Positions 60,267-64,000 of a stretch of 64,000 nucleotides of DNA are shown here, piece by piece. The notes under the pieces are model-generated. The model was not told the origin of the DNA. It saw nothing but the letters and a program-made list of their open reading frames with translations, and ran no database searches. How positions within the stretch are numbered: the first letter of the stretch is position 1; every line of letters begins with the position of its first letter. A program made the translations under genes and the position numbers. This DNA comes from Actinomadura rifamycini DSM 43936 (GTDB taxonomy: Bacteria > Actinomycetota > Actinomycetes > Streptosporangiales > Streptosporangiaceae): positions 310,001 to 374,000 of the forward strand of contig NZ_AULB01000007.1 in assembly GCF_000425065.1 (NCBI RefSeq). The letters run 5' to 3'.

Positions 60267-60416
60267 ATGGACAGCCCTCTGGCGAACCCTCGTCGCACCC
60301 AGCTCGACGCGTGGCCCACGGCGCGCTCCGCGGACGCGGAGGCGGAGCGGACCACGGCGTCCGTATCGTCCGCCGAGTCGTCCGGCGCGGGCGAGGACGA
60401 CGGCGCCGAGCTCTGA
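60267..60416 (+). CDS. Small acidic peptide gene (49 aa), unknown
   Basis: 49 codons from an ATG with a good GGGAGGAC ribosome site 10 nt upstream, ending DDGAEL. The N-terminal part is polar (MDSPLANPRRTQLDAWPTAR), the rest is Ala/Ser/Glu-rich and acidic, with no Cys and no hydrophobic span. It has its own leader region with palindromes and a strong hairpin just after the stop, as for a separately transcribed peptide. It could be a secreted-peptide precursor or a regulator. I recognise no family, and chance ORF is not excluded. Confidence 0.45.
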   Translation: MDSPLANPRRTQLDAWPTARSADAEAERTTASVSSAESSGAGEDDGAEL

Positions 60417-60432
60417 CCGCTCGGCGCCGGAG

Positions 60433-60469
60433 CGCCGGGATGCGTCCCCCCTGGGGGCGGATCCCGGCG
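60433..60469 (+). terminator. Hairpin after the 49-aa ORF
   Basis: CGCCGGGAT (60433-60441) pairs with ATCCCGGCG (60461-60469), with an inner CCCCC/GGGGG pair. It is 17 bp past the small ORF stop and 190 bp before the sugar dehydrogenase. Confidence 0.6.
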
Positions 60470-60509
60470 TTCCGGCGTTCCGGCACAGCTCAAAGGGCAT
60501 GATCGTGAG

Positions 60510-60526
60510 TGACGTTCGCCACGTCA
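60510..60526. promoter_or_regulatory. Inverted repeat TGACGT-N5-ACGTCA
   Basis: TGACGTTCGCCACGTCA, perfect 6-bp arms, 131 bp upstream of the nucleotide-sugar dehydrogenase ATG. It is a likely regulator site for the polysaccharide genes. The half-site resembles the TGACGTCA elements at 1960-2201, but the spacing differs. The rest of 60417-60657 shows no gene I trust. Confidence 0.4.
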
Positions 60527-60657
60527 TCCGGCAAGTGGCGTAGGCGATATACGTCGCGGTGCGGTGCCCCGCCAAACGGCGGCCAAAGAGCATTTACTAC
60601 GCCTTTGCCATTGGCTTGCCGTGCTCGCGGAGCACCACACGGGGAGATCTCACGTAC

Positions 60658-61929
60658 ATGCCCTCTGCCGCCCTGCCCACCGAGGCCCCGACCTACGACG
60701 TCGCCGTCATCGGGCTCGGCTATGTCGGCCTGCCGACCGCGCTCGCGTTCCACGCCCGGGGCCTGCGGGTCCTCGGCGTCGATCTGGACACCGGGCGCCT
60801 GGAGGACATCCGCAGCGGACGCGTCGACCTGCTGCGCGGCGACCGCGAGCGGCTCCGCGCGGCGGGCGACGCGCTGGCCGTGACCGCCGACCCCGCCGCC
60901 GCGGCCGCGGCGGACGCGGTGCTCATCTGCGTGCCGACGCCGGTGAACCGGCACCTCGTGCCGGACCTCGGGGCGCTCAGCGCGGCGTGCACGGCGGCCG
61001 TCGCGCACGCGCGCCCCGGGCAGACGATCGTCCTGACGTCGACGACGTACGCGGGGGCGACGCGGGACATCCTCGCCGCGCCGCTCGCCGCGCGGGGCCT
61101 GCGCGTCGGGACGGACGTGTTCGTCGCGTTCAGCCCCGAGCGGATCGACCCCGGCAACGACCGGCACGCCCACGAGGACGTCCCGCGCGTCGTCGGCGGG
61201 GTGACGCCCCGGTGCGCGGAGCGGGCCGCGGCGGTGCTCGGACGGTACGCCGAACGGATCCACCGGGTGTCGTCGGCGGACGCGGCGGAGATGACGAAGC
61301 TGCTGGAGAACACGTTCCGCGCGGTGAACATCGCGCTCGTCAACGAGTTCGCGGACGCGGCGGGCGTGCTCGGCCTCGACGTCATGGAGGTCATCGAGGC
61401 GGCGGCGACGAAGCCGTACGGGTTCATGCCGTTCTTCCCGGGGCCGGGCGCGGGCGGGCACTGCATCCCCTGCGACCCGCACTACCTGCTGTGGCAGCTG
61501 CGCGCCGACCGGCTGCACCCGCCGGTGGTCGCGGCGGCGATGACCGCGATCGCGACGCGGCCCCGGCAGGTCGTGGAGCGGGCGCGGCAGGTGCTGTCGG
61601 ACGCCGGGCGGGGACTGGCCGGCGCGGACGTCCTGGTGCTGGGCGTCGCGTACAAGCCGGGCGTGGAGGACCTGCGGGAGTCGCCCGCCCTGGAGGTCAT
61701 CGACGGGCTGCTCGCGGCGGGCGCCGAGGTCGCGTACCACGATCCGCGGGTGCCGGAGCTGGTCACCGGCGGCGGGACGAAGCTCGCCTCGGTCGCCCCG
61801 CGCCCCGCCGACCTCGTCATCGCGCACACCCCGCAGCCCGGCGTCGACCTCGCCGCGCTGCCGCACGACCAGCTCGTCCTGGACGCGACGTACCGGTTCA
61901 CCGGCGCGGCCCGGCGCGTGGCCCTGTGA
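60658..61929 (+). CDS. UDP-sugar 6-dehydrogenase (UDP-Glc/UDP-ManNAc dehydrogenase family)
   Basis: 423 residues. NAD motif VIGLGYVGLPTALAF (about 16-30), the central helix with the active-site lysine region TKLLENTFRAVNIAL, the catalytic Cys in GPGAGGHCIPCDPHY, and the C-terminal YKPGVEDLRESPALEV. The GHCIPCDP form is closer to the WecC/WbpA-type UDP-HexNAc(A) dehydrogenases than to simple UDP-glucose enzymes. It supplies a uronic acid sugar for the glycosyltransferase that follows (GTGA overlap). The ATG has GGGGAG 11 nt upstream. Confidence 0.87.
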   Translation: MPSAALPTEAPTYDVAVIGLGYVGLPTALAFHARGLRVLGVDLDTGRLEDIRSGRVDLLRGDRERLRAAGDALAVTADPAAAAAADAVLICVPTPVNRHLVPDLGALSAACTAAVAHARPGQTIVLTSTTYAGATRDILAAPLAARGLRVGTDVFVAFSPERIDPGNDRHAHEDVPRVVGGVTPRCAERAAAVLGRYAERIHRVSSADAAEMTKLLENTFRAVNIALVNEFADAAGVLGLDVMEVIEAAATKPYGFMPFFPGPGAGGHCIPCDPHYLLWQLRADRLHPPVVAAAMTAIATRPRQVVERARQVLSDAGRGLAGADVLVLGVAYKPGVEDLRESPALEVIDGLLAAGAEVAYHDPRVPELVTGGGTKLASVAPRPADLVIAHTPQPGVDLAALPHDQLVLDATYRFTGAARRVAL

Positions 61930-63284
61930 GGCGCCGCCCCCGCCTCCCGGCCCGCCCGCGGACCGGGAGGCTCACCGCGCTGGGCGCGCTCGCGCTGGTC
62001 GCGGCCATCTGCGCGCTGATCGTGTGGCACGTGGGCGTGAAGCTCGCGTACCTGCGCGGCGACCTGCTGCTGTCGGGCTACACGGTGCTGGTCAGCGGGT
62101 ACGTGCTGAGCCGGTTCGCGCTCGCGGCGTGCTACCGGCCGCCGAGGGACGCGGGCATCACCCCGTCCGTCGCGATCGTCGTGCCCGCCTACAACGAGGG
62201 CGAGGCCGTCGCCCGGACGATCCACTCGTGCCTCGGCCTCGCGTACCCGGAGGACGGGCTGGAGGTCGTCGTCGTCAACGACGGGTCGAGCGACGACACG
62301 TGGACGCACATGCGGCGGGCCGCCGCCCGGTACCCGGACGGGCGGGTGCGCTGCGTCGACCTCGGCGAGAACCGGGGCAAGCGGGCGGCGATGGCGGCGG
62401 GGATCCGCGCGACCTCGGCGGAGATCCTGGTGTTCGTCGACTCCGACTCGATGCCCGCGCCCGAGTCGGTGCGCAGGCTCGTCCAGGGCTTCGCGGACCC
62501 GCGGGTCGGCGCGATCTCCGGGCTGACGTACGTCCGCAACGCGGAGCGCAACGTCCTGACGCGGATGCAGGCGGCCCGGTACTACGTGTCGTTCCAGCTC
62601 CTGAAGAGCGCCGAGTCGGTGCTGGGCGCGGTGACCTGCTGCTCCGGCTGCTTCGCGGCGTACCGGCGGGCGGCGATCGCGCCGCTGCTGGACGCGTGGG
62701 AGCACCAGCGCTTCCTCGGCGTCGAGTGCACGTACGGGGACGACCGGGCGCTGACCAACCGCGTCCTGAAGGCGGGCTGGACGACCCGGTACGACGCGCG
62801 CGCGGAGGCGTGGACGGACGCGCCCGACCGGTACCGCAAGTTCTTCCGGCAGCAGCTGCGCTGGAAGAAGTCGTGGAGCCGGGAGGGCCCGCTGCTGCTG
62901 GCGCACATCTGGCGGAGCCGGACCCGCGCGCTGCCGTCGGTCGCCGTGCAGACGATCGCGGGCATGCTCAGCCCGCTCGTCGTCCTGTACGGGCTGCTGG
63001 CGCCGCTGGCGGGCGGGCGGTTCCCGATGGTGTACTTCCTCGGCCTGTACCTGGTGGCGATGGGGTACGCGCTGCTGTACCGGATGCTGCGGAACGACGG
63101 CCTGTGGATCTACGCGTTCGTCGGCACGTTCTTCTACGTCGCGTTCTCCCCGCAGCTGCTGTGGGCGATCGCGCGGATCCGGGACGGCAGCTGGGGCACG
63201 CGGGACGGCGGCGCTGAACCGGCCGTCCCGGCGGTCCCGCGGGCGCTGCGGGTCTACGGCGCGACGGGCGGCGGCGATGCCTGA
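61926..63284 (+). CDS. Membrane glycosyltransferase 2 (hyaluronan/chitin synthase-like)
   Basis: 452 residues: two N-terminal spans, a cytosolic GT2 domain, and three C-terminal spans. Processive-synthase motifs are all present: VPAYNEG, VNDGSSDDT, DSDS (DxD), the GDDRALTNRVLKAGW acceptor block and QQLRWKKSW (QxxRW). It resembles class I hyaluronan synthases and NodC. With an adjacent uronate-forming dehydrogenase and a deacetylase, it probably makes and extrudes a capsule or matrix polysaccharide. It is coupled to both neighbours. Confidence 0.87.
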   Translation: MRRRPRLPARPRTGRLTALGALALVAAICALIVWHVGVKLAYLRGDLLLSGYTVLVSGYVLSRFALAACYRPPRDAGITPSVAIVVPAYNEGEAVARTIHSCLGLAYPEDGLEVVVVNDGSSDDTWTHMRRAAARYPDGRVRCVDLGENRGKRAAMAAGIRATSAEILVFVDSDSMPAPESVRRLVQGFADPRVGAISGLTYVRNAERNVLTRMQAARYYVSFQLLKSAESVLGAVTCCSGCFAAYRRAAIAPLLDAWEHQRFLGVECTYGDDRALTNRVLKAGWTTRYDARAEAWTDAPDRYRKFFRQQLRWKKSWSREGPLLLAHIWRSRTRALPSVAVQTIAGMLSPLVVLYGLLAPLAGGRFPMVYFLGLYLVAMGYALLYRMLRNDGLWIYAFVGTFFYVAFSPQLLWAIARIRDGSWGTRDGGAEPAVPAVPRALRVYGATGGGDA

Positions 63285-64000
63285 CCCGGCGGGCGGGGCA
63301 CCGGGCGGGACGGCGGACGCGGCGGAGGATGCGCCGTGGGAGCGGCCGCCGCCCGGGCGGGCGCGGGGGTTCCGCGCGGCCACGGGGTTCGTGTTCCTGT
63401 GCTCCCTCGCCCTCGCGATGGTGACGTGGGTGTCGATCAGCCGCCCGTTCGACCCCGGGCAGGCCGAGGCGGCGGCGGTCCGGCTCGACCCGGAGGTCGC
63501 GCGGGCCGCCGCCGCGCTGCCCGCGCACCCGGGGACGGTCGTCGCGCTGACCTACCACGGCGTCGACGACCGCGACGGCGCGCAGAGCACCCTCACCCGG
63601 GAGCGGTTCGGGGCGCACATGGCCGCGCTGGACGCCGCCGGGTACGAGACCGTGCGCCTGCGGGACGTCCTCGACCTGCTGCGGGGCCGGCCCGTCCGGC
63701 TGCCGCCGCGCGCGCTGCTGCTCACGTTCGACGACGGGCGCCTCACCGACTGGACGAACGCCGACCCCGTCCTCGCGGAGCACGGGTTCACGGCGGCGGC
63801 GTTCCTCGCGACCGGGCGGATCGTCGAACCGGGGACGCCGTCGTACTACCTGTCGACGAAGCAGGTGCGGGCGCTCGCCGGGACCGGCCGGTGGGAGTTC
63901 GGGTCGCACTCGCACGCGCTGGACGACCGGGTGCGGATCCCGGGCGACGTGGGCGCTCCGCTGCCGAACCGGATCGTCGCGGGCGGGCGCCCGGAGACGC
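63277..64000 (+). CDS. Polysaccharide deacetylase (NodB homology), cut by the window end
   Basis: 241 residues are visible and the gene runs off the end. A single span (ATGFVFLCSLALAMVTWVSI) anchors it outside the membrane. The NodB domain starts near residue 88 with VALTYHGVDD, then the metal motif LLTFDDG (about 149) and SHSHALDD (second motif) near 211. It should remove N-acetyl groups from the polymer made by the adjacent synthase, as PgaB does for poly-GlcNAc. It overlaps the glycosyltransferase by 8 bp. Confidence 0.85.
   Translation, partial: MPDPAGGAPGGTADAAEDAPWERPPPGRARGFRAATGFVFLCSLALAMVTWVSISRPFDPGQAEAAAVRLDPEVARAAAALPAHPGTVVALTYHGVDDRDGAQSTLTRERFGAHMAALDAAGYETVRLRDVLDLLRGRPVRLPPRALLLTFDDGRLTDWTNADPVLAEHGFTAAAFLATGRIVEPGTPSYYLSTKQVRALAGTGRWEFGSHSHALDDRVRIPGDVGAPLPNRIVAGGRPET

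Noticed and set aside
60499-60543. 14-codon ORF MIVSDVRHVIRQVA as a leader peptide for the sugar dehydrogenase
   Set aside because: The ribosome site is weak, no attenuator structure follows, and it overlaps the inverted repeat at 60510. Too short to support.

Overview
This is a very GC-rich, actinobacterial chromosome segment. Coding strands show strong GC at third codon positions, many GTG starts and many 4-bp ATGA/GTGA overlaps. Geosmin synthase, a five-gene conservon, F420-type luciferase-like oxidoreductases, a mycothiol-type maleylpyruvate isomerase homologue and a steroid ring-degradation set all point to a filamentous, soil-type actinomycete. A Thermomonosporaceae/Actinomadura-like host is my inference; I could not test it. 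I see no rRNA, tRNA, CRISPR array or transposase.

Layout. 1-2000: a minus-strand unit of ribbon-helix-helix regulator, DUF4097 protein and the start of a DrrA-type ABC ATPase, with TGACGTCA palindromes at its promoter. 2222-14985: steroid A/B-ring degradation. A nine-gene minus-strand operon (hsaD, kstD, a kshB-like reductase, hsaA, hsaC, a second KstD-like flavoprotein, an LLM oxidoreductase, a SnoaL-like protein and an SDR) is divergent from hsaB. An IclR regulator and a second LLM/SnoaL pair follow. 14993-18043: a DinB/maleylpyruvate isomerase protein and a stand-alone EF-G paralogue. 18110-24470: a GntR-linked aromatic-acid module in which a type I (VOC) extradiol dioxygenase sits with homologues of GalD, GalC and GalB, a dehydrogenase and a FUSC exporter. 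24535-30335: duplicated VOC proteins, a secreted esterase, a DUF4097 lipoprotein, an F420-type enzyme and a ferritin-like protein.

30468-32563 holds what I consider the most novel item. Two small peptides share a leader motif and a two-cysteine core, and the second is translationally coupled to an M50 intramembrane metalloprotease with an N-terminal PqqD-like domain. A strong hairpin separates the two peptide genes. This looks like a compact RiPP or signal-peptide system. 32764-38918: a secreted Ag85-like esterase, a SpoIIE phosphatase, and a three-gene unit (2-oxoglutarate oxygenase, methyltransferase, carnitine-type acyltransferase) that could make acylated, carnitine-like molecules.

38922-44407: a monooxygenase-domain membrane protein, a MacB-type ABC exporter with adaptor, a truncated histidine kinase and an AraC regulator. 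44689-48841: a complete conservon (cvnA-E) whose P450 carries two 84-bp in-frame palindromic repeats and lacks the ExxR arginine. 48813-54127: a decayed ADP-ribosylglycohydrolase, a STAS protein and a three-subunit molybdenum hydroxylase. 54239-56389: geosmin synthase. 56397-59521: a persulfide/sulfur operon with a CstR-like repressor and three near-identical operators. 59533-64000: a NADAR protein, a 49-codon orphan ORF, and the start of an exopolysaccharide locus (nucleotide-sugar dehydrogenase, hyaluronan-synthase-like glycosyltransferase, polysaccharide deacetylase cut by the window end).
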